The notes beneath the pieces are model-generated. The model worked only from the letters and a program-made list of their open reading frames with translations, was not told the DNA's origin and searched no databases. Below, piece after piece: positions 34,203-44,000 of a stretch of DNA of 64,000 bases. The stretch lies in contig CABIZD010000011.1 in assembly GCA_902363125.1 (NCBI GenBank), positions 1-64,000 on the forward strand, in the 5' to 3' direction. A program made the translations under genes and the position numbers. This DNA is from Coriobacteriaceae bacterium. Lineage in GTDB: Bacteria; Actinomycetota; Coriobacteriia; Coriobacteriales; Coriobacteriaceae. The first letter of the stretch is position 1. Each line of letters opens with the position of its first letter.

Positions 34203-35408
34203 ATGAGCGGACTGATTATCGATAGCGAAGCCTGTGTCGGCTGCGGTCGCTGCGTTCGCGCCTGTGCCTCGGGCGGCATCGTAGTGGAAGGCGAACGACC
34301 CAGCCGATGCGCCCGCGTAACCGACGGCTGCATCCTATGCGGTGGGTGCGTCGACGCCTGCCCTGTCAACGCTATCTCGATCGAGCGTGACGAGACCGCC
34401 GGCGCGGTTGACCTCGATGCGTATCGAGACATTTGGGTATTCGTGCAGACCGACGAGCACGATACGGTGACTCCCGTTGCCTACGAGCTTATGGGCAAGG
34501 GCCGCGAGCTTGCCGATGCTCGTGGCTGCCGTCTGGTGGCACTGGCCGGCATGGGCCCCGAGGGTTCTCTCGGTGACCTGGAGCATCTGGTTTGCGCGGG
34601 CGCCGACGAAGTCCTGGCCTGTCGCGACGAGCGCCTGCGCCAAAACGATGCGGAGGTCTACGCCAGCTTGATCTGCGATTTGGTAGCCGAACGCAAACCC
34701 GAGGCCATCCTATACGGTGCGACCGCTTTTGGCCGCGAACTGGCACCCGGCGTTGCCGTGCGTTTGCAGACGGGCCTTACGGCTGACTGCACCGTACTTT
34801 CGATGGATACGGAGACGGGACTGCTGCAACAGACGCGTCCGGCGTTTGGCGGCAACCTGATGGCCACCATTGTCTGCCCCAATCATCGTCCCCAGATGGC
34901 AACGGTGCGCCCCGGTATCTTTAAGGCTCCCGACTTCGACTACGGCCGTTCCGGCACGATCACCCAGGTGATGCTTGCGGAAGACGCCAGGGCTCGTGTC
35001 GAGATTTCGATTCCCGCCGAGGAGTGGGGGCAGCAGGCTTCGATCGCCGATGCCGAGCGCCTGGTCGTGGTGGGTCGCGGCATTGGTTCCAAGAAAAACC
35101 TGCCACTGATGCGAAGGCTTGCCGAGGCCCTGGGAGCCGAGCTTGGTTGCACGCGACCTGTCGTGGAGGCCGGCTGGTTGGAGTATCGCCATCAGATTGG
35201 CCAGACCGGCGTATCGGTTTCGCCCAAGCTTCTCGTGAGTATCGGTGTTTCGGGCGCCATCCAGCATCTTGCCGGCATCGGTGGGGCGGAGTGCATTATC
35301 GCCATCAACGAGGACCCGGATGCCCCCATTTTTGGTGCTGCCCAGTACGAGGTTGTTGGGGATGCCGTCGAGGTCGTCGAGGAGCTGCTGGCCCAGCTTG
35401 AGCGCTAG
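34203..35408 (+). CDS. etfA: Electron transfer flavoprotein alpha subunit with ferredoxin domain
   Basis: 401 residues. An N-terminal 2[4Fe-4S] ferredoxin domain (CVGCGRCVRACASGG and CILCGGCVDACPVN, residues about 12-57) precedes a complete EtfA with the C-terminal FAD site (VVGRGIGSKKNLPLM, QIGQTGVSVSPKLLV, GVSGAIQH). This fused form is the one used in confurcating lactate dehydrogenase and caffeyl-CoA reductase complexes. It overlaps the convergent HD-domain gene by four bases. Confidence 0.9.
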   Translation: MSGLIIDSEACVGCGRCVRACASGGIVVEGERPSRCARVTDGCILCGGCVDACPVNAISIERDETAGAVDLDAYRDIWVFVQTDEHDTVTPVAYELMGKGRELADARGCRLVALAGMGPEGSLGDLEHLVCAGADEVLACRDERLRQNDAEVYASLICDLVAERKPEAILYGATAFGRELAPGVAVRLQTGLTADCTVLSMDTETGLLQQTRPAFGGNLMATIVCPNHRPQMATVRPGIFKAPDFDYGRSGTITQVMLAEDARARVEISIPAEEWGQQASIADAERLVVVGRGIGSKKNLPLMRRLAEALGAELGCTRPVVEAGWLEYRHQIGQTGVSVSPKLLVSIGVSGAIQHLAGIGGAECIIAINEDPDAPIFGAAQYEVVGDAVEVVEELLAQLER

Positions 35409-36217
35409 GCGCGCGCCAGCCAGTCGCGCATCTCGTCCTTTAGGCGGCTCCAGGTTGCCTGCGTGGCGGGGTCGGTAAAGGGCCGCGTGATGCCAAAGGG
35501 CGCGTCGAGCAGGCGGTGGATATCGCCCTGTTCGCGCGCCAGCGCGCGGCTTGCTGGATAGACGAGCTCAAACATAAAGCAGATGAGTCCCACCAAGAAG
35601 TCGGCGGGCTCGTTGCGTTCATCGCGTGCGACGCAGCGGTGCTCGTCAAAGGCGGCAAGTGTCGGCGACGAGAAACGGCTGCCGAGAAACGTCTTCTCGT
35701 CCACCTTGAGGATGGTGTCGACGGTGCTGTCGGCGATGGTGCGCATAATGTCGATCTTGTCACCATCGCGCACGATATCGCAGAAGCTTCGCGTGCGCAC
35801 GTCGAGCTGCGCGGGTAGACGGAAATCGCTGTGATAGGCAATGCTCGCTCGGATGAGCTCATCTTCTGCCGGGTCATCGATAAAGTCGCGGATGCTCGTT
35901 ACGGCGGGTGCATCGGCGGGATTCTCGCCAAAGAGGACCTCGATGCCCAGCGCCGCATGGCTCATGCTCTCGGCGTCCTTAAAGGTGTCCCAGCGTCTCA
36001 GCTGCTCAAAGCGGCCCATATCGTGTAGCAGGCCGCAAAGCCATGCCAGGTCAATATCTTCTGACGACCAGCCCTGCTCGCGCGCTACGGCATCGCATGC
36101 CTCGGCCACGTGGTACGTATGCTCGATTTTGAGCGCGATGCGTGGGTTGGTGGCGTCGTAGGCATCGGTGTAGCTTTTGAAGGCCGCGCGCGCCCGGTCT
36201 CGATCGATAGCTGTCAT
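35405..36217 (-). CDS. HD-domain phosphohydrolase
   Basis: 270 residues. HD superfamily metal ligands are present: His in IEHTYHV, the HD pair in CGLLHDMGRFEQ, and further His in AYHSDF. The DKIDIMRT segment fits small bacterial HD proteins whose substrates (nucleotides or other phosphoesters) are mostly unknown. Single gene, convergent with etfA by a four-base overlap. Confidence 0.82.
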   Translation of the reverse strand: MTAIDRDRARAAFKSYTDAYDATNPRIALKIEHTYHVAEACDAVAREQGWSSEDIDLAWLCGLLHDMGRFEQLRRWDTFKDAESMSHAALGIEVLFGENPADAPAVTSIRDFIDDPAEDELIRASIAYHSDFRLPAQLDVRTRSFCDIVRDGDKIDIMRTIADSTVDTILKVDEKTFLGSRFSSPTLAAFDEHRCVARDERNEPADFLVGLICFMFELVYPASRALAREQGDIHRLLDAPFGITRPFTDPATQATWSRLKDEMRDWLARA

Positions 36218-36343
36218 AATGACTTCCTAAAAAGTTGTGTCTTTCGATCCGGTGGCAATTGTAGGTGAACTCGGTTGCTGCCGGATGATGATTCTGCCGT
36301 GTCGCTACATGCGGCTCGGAGACCTTGTCAGGATGAGAAACGT

Positions 36344-37036
36344 ATGGTGCTCAAAATCGTTAGAACCGTCTGGCCGGTGATGCTTACCTATGTTGCAATA
36401 GGCGCGCCGTGCGGAATGATCATGGGGCAGACGGGAATGGAGCCCTGGATGGTCTTTGCTCTAAGCAGTACGTTTGTGACGGGCAGCGGCCAGTTTATGA
36501 TCTGCAACCTGTGGCTGGCGGGTGTGCCTGCAGCATCGATCGTCGCGAGCGTTGCCGCCATCTCCTCGCGTTTTGCGCTTTACTCGGCATCGATCGCACC
36601 GCATCTGAGGGGTGCCTCGAAGCGTCAGACGCTGGCTGTTGCCGCGACACTTACCGAGGAGGCATATGGCATCTCGCTTGCCAAGTTGGTTGAAGGGGAG
36701 GATTGGGGCCCGCGCGAGTCCTTTGTGCTCAACGTGATCCTCATCGCAACATGGGGCGTTTCGTGTACGATGGGCGCCATCGTCGGCGCCGTTGTCGATG
36801 TTCCCACCGCCATTGCAGCCTTTGTCTGCACCTCGCTCTTTATCTGCCTGCTCTTTTCGCAGCGGCTGTCGCGCGGTAACGTTGTCGCGGCGGTTTCGGG
36901 CGCGGTGTCCGTCGCCGTATGCAAGTTCTTGGGCCTCGCGAATATTGCCGTGCCGGCAAGCGTCGTGGTCGGCATTGCCATTGCGCTGGCGTGCGATGCT
37001 GTATTTGACGGAAGAGGTGCCCGCGATGCCCGCTAA
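36344..37036 (+). CDS. azlC: AzlC-family amino acid exporter subunit
   Basis: About 230 residues with multiple membrane helices. The QFMICNLWLAGV, ISSRFALYSASIAPHL and DEAYGIS-like (TEEAYGIS) segments are family hallmarks. AzlCD pairs export branched-chain amino acids and analogues. The ATG at 36344 has AGGATGAG upstream. It overlaps azlD by 11 bases. Confidence 0.88.
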   Translation: MVLKIVRTVWPVMLTYVAIGAPCGMIMGQTGMEPWMVFALSSTFVTGSGQFMICNLWLAGVPAASIVASVAAISSRFALYSASIAPHLRGASKRQTLAVAATLTEEAYGISLAKLVEGEDWGPRESFVLNVILIATWGVSCTMGAIVGAVVDVPTAIAAFVCTSLFICLLFSQRLSRGNVVAAVSGAVSVAVCKFLGLANIAVPASVVVGIAIALACDAVFDGRGARDAR

Positions 37037-37349
37037 CGAGTTCTTGGTTCTGTGGCTGTCGTCGTGGGCTGCTATCGCGTTCTTTCGCATCGCGCCGGCG
37101 TTCGCCTTGCGCGGGCGGACCCTGTCGCCCCGCATTACCGAGGCCCTGGGCTATATCCCGCCCGCTGCCTTTGCCGCGCTGGTCGCCAACGACTTGGTGA
37201 ACCCCGGCGCGTTCGACGCGGGACTCTGGCCTGCCTTGGTTCCCTGGATTGCGGCCGCCGGCGTCGTGGTCGTGGCGGTCAAGACAAAATCGATGCTGTG
37301 GTGCTGCGTCTCGGGCATCGTACTCTATTTCGTCTTGAGCCTTATATAG
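37026..37349 (+). CDS. azlD: AzlD-family transporter subunit
   Basis: 107 residues with three or four membrane helices (LVLWLSSWAAIAFFRI, PPAAFAALVANDL, WIAAAGVVVVAVKTKS). Small partner of AzlC for export of branched-chain amino acids. The start ATG 37026 lies inside the end of azlC, with AAGAGGTG before it. Export here may balance the high-affinity livJHMGF importer encoded 13 kb away. Confidence 0.85.
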   Translation: MPANEFLVLWLSSWAAIAFFRIAPAFALRGRTLSPRITEALGYIPPAAFAALVANDLVNPGAFDAGLWPALVPWIAAAGVVVVAVKTKSMLWCCVSGIVLYFVLSLI

Positions 37350-37499
37350 GGGTGGCGTCGCGGGCGCCGAATCTCGTTCCATCCCAACTTGTCGAATTTT
37401 TCACCGAGCTGGTCTATTTCTTCTGGTACCATGGTCAAACTTTACTGTAGCAAAGCATGACGTGGGCTTTTGTTCCGCGTCAGCGGAAATGGGGGTTTC

Positions 37500-38522
37500 A
37501 TGGCACAGGAAGCGACTGCCAACGAGCAAAAGAAATTCAAGGTTCCGCGCATCCCGGGCGACATCATGATCTATCCGATGATCGTCGGTCTTTTGCTCAA
37601 CACCTTCTGCCCGCAGGTTTTTGAGATCGGCGGCTTCTTTACGGCTGCCTGCCGCGGTGGCTCCAATACCATCGTCGCCGCGATCCTGCTGTTTGTGGGC
37701 GCCGGCATCAGCTTCAAGTCCACGCCGGGCGCCATCAAGACCGGCATCGTCGTGCTGATTCCCAAGCTGGTCGTCGCAGCGGCTCTCGGCCTGGGCGTGG
37801 CATATTTCTTTAACGATAACTTCCTGGGTCTGAGCTCCGTGTCTATCATCGGCGGCATTACGTTTTGCAACATGGCGCTCTATACGGGCATCATGGGCGA
37901 GTTCGGCGATGAGTCCGAGCAGGGCGCCGTCGGTATCCTGTTCTTTACGGCCGGCCCCGCCGTCACGATGATCATCCTTGGTGTTTCGGGCCTTGCCAAC
38001 ATCCCTGTCGGTACTATCATCGGCTCCATTTTGCCGCTCGTTATCGGCATGGTTCTGGGCAACCTGTTCCCGTTTATCAAGAACCTGCTAGTTCCCGGTG
38101 CCAACCCTGCGATTGCCGTCATCGGATTTCAGCTTGGCGCGTCCATGAGCCTGTCGAGCTTTATCACCGGTGGTATTTCCGGCATCTTGCTGGGCCTTGT
38201 CACGCTGTTTGTCGTCGGTCCCATCACCTTTGCGTTCGAGCGCCTGTGCGGTGGTAACGGCAAGGCTGCCGTGGCTTGCTCCACCATCGCCGGCACGGCT
38301 ATGACCACGCCGGTTGCTCTCGCCGAGGTCGCGCCGCGCTACGCCGAGCTTGCGCCCACCGCGTACGCCCAGATCGCCACTGCCGTTATCATCACGGCAA
38401 TCATGGCTCCGATTCTGACCGGCTGGGTCGACAAGAAGTTCTGTCAGGGCAAGGAGGACCTGTCGCCTGCCGGTGTCGAGGCCATCGAGGAGGCCGTCGC
38501 GACCGACATCGATGGCGAGTAG
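37500..38522 (+). CDS. kdgT: 2-keto-3-deoxygluconate permease KdgT
   Basis: 340 residues, about ten membrane helices. The PRIPGDIMIYPMIVGLLLNTFCP opening and FEIGGFFTAACRGGSNT segment are typical of the KdgT family, which imports 2-keto-3-deoxygluconate from pectin or uronate breakdown by proton symport. GGGGG before the ATG at 37500. No KDG kinase or aldolase gene is adjacent, so the pathway must be completed elsewhere. Confidence 0.9.
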   Translation: MAQEATANEQKKFKVPRIPGDIMIYPMIVGLLLNTFCPQVFEIGGFFTAACRGGSNTIVAAILLFVGAGISFKSTPGAIKTGIVVLIPKLVVAAALGLGVAYFFNDNFLGLSSVSIIGGITFCNMALYTGIMGEFGDESEQGAVGILFFTAGPAVTMIILGVSGLANIPVGTIIGSILPLVIGMVLGNLFPFIKNLLVPGANPAIAVIGFQLGASMSLSSFITGGISGILLGLVTLFVVGPITFAFERLCGGNGKAAVACSTIAGTAMTTPVALAEVAPRYAELAPTAYAQIATAVIITAIMAPILTGWVDKKFCQGKEDLSPAGVEAIEEAVATDIDGE

Positions 38523-38567
38523 CAATCGCTATCAATCAATGATGCCGGCGTGCAATTCGCGCCGTCC

Positions 38568-38611
38568 GAGCGCCCGAACAGAAACTGTTTTGCAGTGATG
38601 TTCGGGCGCTC
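38568..38611 (+). terminator. Hairpin terminator after kdgT
   Basis: Perfect 13 bp stem GAGCGCCCGAACA (38568-38580) with its complement (38599-38611). Only a weak T-run follows, so it may be a processing or partial termination site. Confidence 0.5.
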
Positions 38612-38710
38612 TGCTATGATTCCCTTTATCCCTGCGGAGTAAAGGGGTTTTACTGCCCTGATTCGAATTGGGCGATTCTGACCATTCGGATATTGAAGGG
38701 ATGGCGTCTA

Positions 38711-39853
38711 GTGGTTAAGGCACTCAAGATTGAGATATTCCTGCTATGCATGATTGTTCTTATCGGGCTTGCCGCGCGAAGTCGTCGCTCCTTGTTCTCG
38801 AGCACCCTGCAGCTATTGTTTAGCATGCTTGGCTACACCTCTGCCGCGTACATATTATTCGATATGATCTGGACGCTTTCGGATGGTGCGGACGGCACGT
38901 TGGGTATTGCTGCCAACTGGATTTCCAACGCGGTTTCGTTTTCGCTCTTTGCCATCGCGTGTCTCATTTGGTTTATCTATTCCGAGACGATGCAGGGCTC
39001 TCGCCTTGTGACCTCGCGCTATAGGGTGGTGCTTGTAACGTTGCCTACGGCTCTGGTGGTCGTGCTGGCTTTTACCAGTTACTGGACGCACGCCTTGTTC
39101 TATATCGATTCGCAGGGCGTGTATCGTCGCGGCTTTGCCTATATGATCCAGCCCATTGTCAGCTACTGTTACGTTATACATACGTCCCTGCATGCGTTTG
39201 TGCAATCTCGCAGGGTCGAGAGCCTGCAGACGAAGGCTATCTATCGAACCTTGGCATTTTTCGCCATTCCGGCCCTGGTGGGCGGTACCTTTCAGATCGT
39301 ATACTCGGTGCCTGGCCTTTGTGTCGGCATAATGATTAGCATGTTGCTGCTCTATATCATCTGCCAGGAGCAACTGATCTCGACCGACCCGTTGACTGGC
39401 CTCAACAATCGCAACCGTTTTGAGACCTATATGCTGTCGCTCTTTTCAAATGTGGATCAGGCCGAAGATGTGTATCTGCTTATGATGGACGCTGACGGCT
39501 TTAAGCAGATTAACGATCGTTATGGACATGTGGAGGGCGACCATGCTCTTCAGGTCATATCCGCTGCGCTCAAAGAAGTCTGCTCGGCGTCTGGTGGCTT
39601 TATCGCGCGTTATGGTGGCGATGAGTTCGTGGTGCTCCAAAAGGCAGCGGCGGAACAGGATATCATGCATCTGTGCGCGACAATCAACGACGAGCTCGCG
39701 CATGCCGAGGTGCCGTATCTGTTGCGGATGTCCATCGGCTATGCACGGGTCGGTGATAGTGTCGATACCTGGCAAGACTTGCTTCGCGCTGCCGATGCGG
39801 AGCTCTACCGCGTCAAGGCCGATAAAAAGAAAGCCGGCGTCCAGATACGCTAG
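38711..39853 (+). CDS. Membrane diguanylate cyclase (GGDEF)
   Basis: About 380 residues: six to seven N-terminal membrane helices (a 7TM-like sensor), then a GGDEF domain starting at LISTDPLTGLNNRNRF with intact RYGGDEFVVL (about residues 302-306). It should make cyclic di-GMP. The usual RxxD inhibitory site upstream of GGDEF is replaced by SASG, so product inhibition is probably lost. A GTG start at 38711 is chosen for the AAGGGATGG before it; an in-frame TTG at 38693 is possible. Confidence 0.85.
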   Translation: MVKALKIEIFLLCMIVLIGLAARSRRSLFSSTLQLLFSMLGYTSAAYILFDMIWTLSDGADGTLGIAANWISNAVSFSLFAIACLIWFIYSETMQGSRLVTSRYRVVLVTLPTALVVVLAFTSYWTHALFYIDSQGVYRRGFAYMIQPIVSYCYVIHTSLHAFVQSRRVESLQTKAIYRTLAFFAIPALVGGTFQIVYSVPGLCVGIMISMLLLYIICQEQLISTDPLTGLNNRNRFETYMLSLFSNVDQAEDVYLLMMDADGFKQINDRYGHVEGDHALQVISAALKEVCSASGGFIARYGGDEFVVLQKAAAEQDIMHLCATINDELAHAEVPYLLRMSIGYARVGDSVDTWQDLLRAADAELYRVKADKKKAGVQIR

Positions 39854-39896
39854 AAAAAAGGCGCACGACCGTTGCGATGGTCGTGCGCCCTTTTTG
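39854..39896. terminator. Strong bidirectional terminator
   Basis: GGCGCACGACC/GGTCGTGCGCC stem with AAAAAA before and CTTTTT after. It serves the diguanylate cyclase and the convergent EamA transporter gene. Confidence 0.85.
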
Positions 39897-40042
39897 CGTT
39901 TGCGGGGGCCACCGGCCATAACGCCCAGGCGCGGTGCGGCAAGACGAGCGTCTGCCGCCGCGGCTCGGTACGAAATCAACGAGAGCCAGTGCATTCCATT
40001 AAGCTAAAGTGTGTGAAGGCTCTCTCTAAAAAGGTGAGCTCG

Positions 40043-40978
40043 CTAGGCTTTTTTGGGTTTGTTGACGATGATTATGCCGCCGCAGACCAACAGCAGGGCA
40101 ACGATGACGGTAATGGGGCTCGTGCCAGCGCCCTCGCCGAGCAGCAGCGCGCTCAGCAGTACGCCAAAGACCGGGTTCATAAACCCAAAGACCGAGACGC
40201 GGCTGACGGGGTTGACGGCAAGCAGGCGCGACCACAGCGAGTAGGCGACCGCGGAGATAAGCGCCATGTAGATGATGAGCGCGATGGCGGGGGCAATTGT
40301 CGTGGGGGAGAGCGTGCCACCCATCAAAAAGCCGATGGCGGTGAGGACCAGGCCGCCGACCAAGAACTGCCACCCGGCAAGCAAGACGCCGTCGTGCTTG
40401 CGCGAGAAGATGCCGATCAGGCAGGTCGAAAGAGCACCCGCGACAGTGGAGGCTAGGATAAAGCCCTCGCCATCGAGCCTGAAGCCAAAGGTGCCATCTG
40501 CGCCCGAGAGGTTGACGAGCGCGACGCCGGCAAAGCCCAGCGCACAGCCAAGCACCTTGGCCGTATTGAGCTTCTCGGTGTGAAATGCCAGGGCGGCAAA
40601 GAGGATTGCGAGGAAGTTGGCGCTGGCCTCGATGATGGAGCTCGACATGGCGCTGGCGCGCGAGAGGCCCAGATAGAAAAAGAAGTACTGCCCGATAGTC
40701 TGGAAGAGCGACAAGACAAAGATGGGCTTGATGTCGCGAGCCTGCGGAATGAGGGGGCGGCGTTGGGCCGCACTCATCCCAACGATAACCAGGGCGCCGG
40801 CAAGCGTGAAGCGCAAGCCCGCAAAGAGCAGCTGTGAGGCGCTATCGTGCGCCGGGATACCAAAGAGTGCGTAGCCGATCTTGATGCAGGGAAAGGCCGA
40901 TCCCCAGAGTGCACAGCAAACAAGACAGCCCAGGATAAGTCCGGGCAGGGTGGCGAGATACGGCTTGCGGCTTTCCAT
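40043..40978 (-). CDS. EamA/DMT-family transporter
   Basis: 311 residues, ten membrane helices in two EamA repeats (each with the WGSAFP/GVALVNL type pattern). Drug/metabolite transporters of this class export amino acids, nucleosides or other small metabolites; the substrate is not predictable. AGGAAGG before the ATG at 40978. Confidence 0.87.
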   Translation of the reverse strand: MESRKPYLATLPGLILGCLVCCALWGSAFPCIKIGYALFGIPAHDSASQLLFAGLRFTLAGALVIVGMSAAQRRPLIPQARDIKPIFVLSLFQTIGQYFFFYLGLSRASAMSSSIIEASANFLAILFAALAFHTEKLNTAKVLGCALGFAGVALVNLSGADGTFGFRLDGEGFILASTVAGALSTCLIGIFSRKHDGVLLAGWQFLVGGLVLTAIGFLMGGTLSPTTIAPAIALIIYMALISAVAYSLWSRLLAVNPVSRVSVFGFMNPVFGVLLSALLLGEGAGTSPITVIVALLLVCGGIIIVNKPKKA

Positions 40979-41003
40979 GATGTCCTTCCTGCATGCGCGA
41001 AGC

Positions 41004-41042
41004 AAAAAAGAACCCGCCACCGGATGTGTCGGTGGCGGGTGT
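41004..41042 (-). terminator. Terminator of purL
   Basis: ACCCGCCACCG/CGGTGGCGGGT stem followed on the minus strand by six T residues, 36 bp past the purL stop. Confidence 0.85.
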
Positions 41043-41077
41043 TGTTACCCGAAGGGATTGTACCCGATGGGAAAGGT

Positions 41078-44000
41078 TTAAGCGAAGTAGGCCACGCCGC
41101 TTTCAAAGATCGGCATGAACTTATCGCCGGGGACATGCTCGGGCACGTTGCGGTACAGGTTGTCGCCGCGACGCTCGGCATGGCCCATCTTGCCCAGGAC
41201 GCGACCGTCGGGGCTCGTGATGCCCTCGATGGCGAGTGCGGAGCCGTTGGGGTTGACGGAGAGATCCATGCTGGGCTTACCGTCCTCGCCCACGTACTGC
41301 GTGGCGACCTGGCCGTTGGCGATCAGCTGGGCGAGCACTTCATCGTTAGCGACAAAGCGGCCCTCGCCGTGGCTGATGGCGACGGTGTAGGGGTCGTCCA
41401 GGCTGCACTGCGACAGCCACGGGGACAAGTTGGACGAGATGCGGGTGCGCACCAGACGGCTCTGGTGGCGACCGATGGTGTTGAACGTCAACGTGGGCGC
41501 ATCGGGCGTGGCGTCGACGATGTCGCCGTAGGGCACCAGACCGAGCTTGATCAGGGCCTGGAAGCCGTTGCAGATGCCCAGCATCAGGCCATCGCGGGCC
41601 TTGAGCAGGTCGCGGACTGCCTCGGTGACCTCGGGAGCGCGGAAGAACGCCGTGATGAACTTGGCGGAGCCGTCGGGCTCGTCGCCGCCCGAGAAGCCGC
41701 CGGGGATCATGACGATCTGGCTTGCGCGGATGCGGCGGGCAAGCTCGTGGGTGCTCTCGGCGACGGCCTCGGGCGTGAGGTTGTTGATCACGAAGGTGTC
41801 GGCCTCGGCGCCGGCGGCGCGGAAGGCACGGGCACTATCGTACTCGCAGTTGTTGCCGGGGAACACGGGGATAACCACGCGCGGGCGGGCGATCTTGGCG
41901 CCGCCGTACACGTGGATGTCCTTGGCGCGGAAGTCGATGGTCTCGACCTCGGGGGTCTCGTCGGCGCTGCGGTAGGCAAAGACGCCCTCGATGCCGCTCT
42001 CCCAGGCCTCCTGGAGCTCGGAGAGCTCGATGACTTCGGAGCCGGTGTCGATGACATAGCCCTCGACGGTGGTGCCCAGGGGCTCGACGACAACGCCGTC
42101 GGCGACCTCGGGCAGCTCGGCATCCTCGGCGAGCTCGACGATAAAGCTGCCGTAGAGCGGGGTGAAGAGGCTCTCCACGTCTACATCCTCGGCAAGCTCG
42201 ATACCGATCTGGTTACCGACGCACATCTTAAAGAGGCTCTCGGCGCCGCAGCCGTAGCCGGGCGTGGAGATGGCCAGGGCGTTGCCGGTAGCAGTGAGCG
42301 CCTCGACGGCGTCAAACGCGGCGAGCAGCTGCTGAGCGTCGGGGCGGTAGTCCTCGCCATAGGTGGCGGGGGCGATGCGGACGACGCGGTGCGTGAGGCC
42401 CTTGAACTCGGGCGAGACGGCGCGGGCGGCCTTGCCCACGGCGACGGCGAAGCTGATCAGGGTCGGCGGAACGTTGAGCTCGCCGGCCTCGTCCTCAAAC
42501 GAACCGCTCATGGAGTCCTTGCCGCCGATGGCGCCGGCACCCAGGTCGACTTGGGCCATGAGGGCGCCCAGGACGGCTGCCGTGGGCTTGCCCCAGCGCT
42601 CGGCCTCGGTGCGCAGACGCTCGAAGTACTCCTGGAAGGAGAGGTAGGCGCGCTTGTGCTCAAAGCCGGCAGCCACGAGCTTGGCGATGGACTCGACCAC
42701 GGACAGGTAGGCGCCCGCAAACTGGTCGGCTTCCATCAGATAGGGGTTAAAGCCCCATGCCATGGCGCTCGCCGTGGTGGTCTCGCCGTCCACGGGGAAC
42801 TTGGCGACCATGGCCGAGCTGGGGGTGAGCTGCGTCTTGCCGCCAAAGGGCATGAGCACGGTTGCGGCACCGATGGTGGAGTCGAAGCGCTCGGAAAGGC
42901 CCTTGTTGGAAGCGACGTTGAGGTCGGTGACGAGCGAGGTCATGCGCTCGGCAAGCGTGGTGCCGGCCCAGCTGGGCTGCCACACGCTACGGGCGCACAC
43001 GTGGGCGACCTGGTGCTTGGGTGCGCCGTTGGAGTTGAGGAACTCGCGGGACAGGTCGACGATAGCGACGCCGTTCCAGGCCATGCGCATGCGCGGCTCG
43101 GCGGTAACCTCGGCGATAACGGTCGCCTCCAGGTTCTCCTCGGCGGCGTAGCCCATGAACTCCTCGACGTCACCGTCGGCGACGGCGCAGGCCATGCGCT
43201 CCTGGGACTCAGAGATAGCGAGCTCGGTGCCGTCCAGGCCGTCGTACTTCTTGGTCACGGTGTCCAGGTCGACATACAGGCCGTCGGCAAGCTCGCCCAC
43301 GGCGACCGAGACGCCGCCGGCGCCAAAGTCGTTGCAGCGCTTGATCAGACGGCAGGCGTCGCCGCGGCGGAACAGACGCTGCAGCTTGCGCTCGACAGGG
43401 GCGTTGCCCTTCTGGACCTCGGCACCCGAGGTCTCGATGGACTCGGTGTTCTGGGTCTTGGAGGAGCCGGTGGCGCCACCGATGCCATCGCGGCCGGTGC
43501 GGCCGCCCAGCAGGATGATCTTGTCGGTGGGGGCGGGGCACTCGCGACGAACGTGGTTTGCCGGGGTAGCGCCCACGACGGCGCCGACCTCCATGCGCTT
43601 GGCCACGTAGCCGGGGTGATAGAGCTCGTTGACCTGACCGGTGGCAAGGCCGATCTGGTTGCCGTAGCTGGAGTAGCCGGCGGCGGCAGTAGTCACGAGC
43701 TTGCGCTGCGGCAGCTTGCCCTCGAGCGTCTCGGAAACCGGGACGGTGGGGTCGCCGGCGCCGGTGACGCGCATGGCCTGGTACACATAGCTGCGGCCCG
43801 AGAGCGGGTCACGGATAGCGCCGCCCACGCAGGTGGCGGCACCGCCGAAGGGCTCGATCTCGGTCGGGTGGTTGTGGGTCTCGTTCTTAAAGAGGAACAG
43901 CCAGTCCTGGTCCTCGCCATCGACATCGACCTTCACCTTGACGGTGCAGGCGTTGATCTCCTCGGATTCGTCGACATCGGTCATGACGCCGGTCTTCTTA

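Noticed and set aside
39897..40042. tRNA or small RNA after the diguanylate cyclase
   Set aside because: No cloverleaf, TpsiC loop or promoter could be found; only the terminator is convincing.
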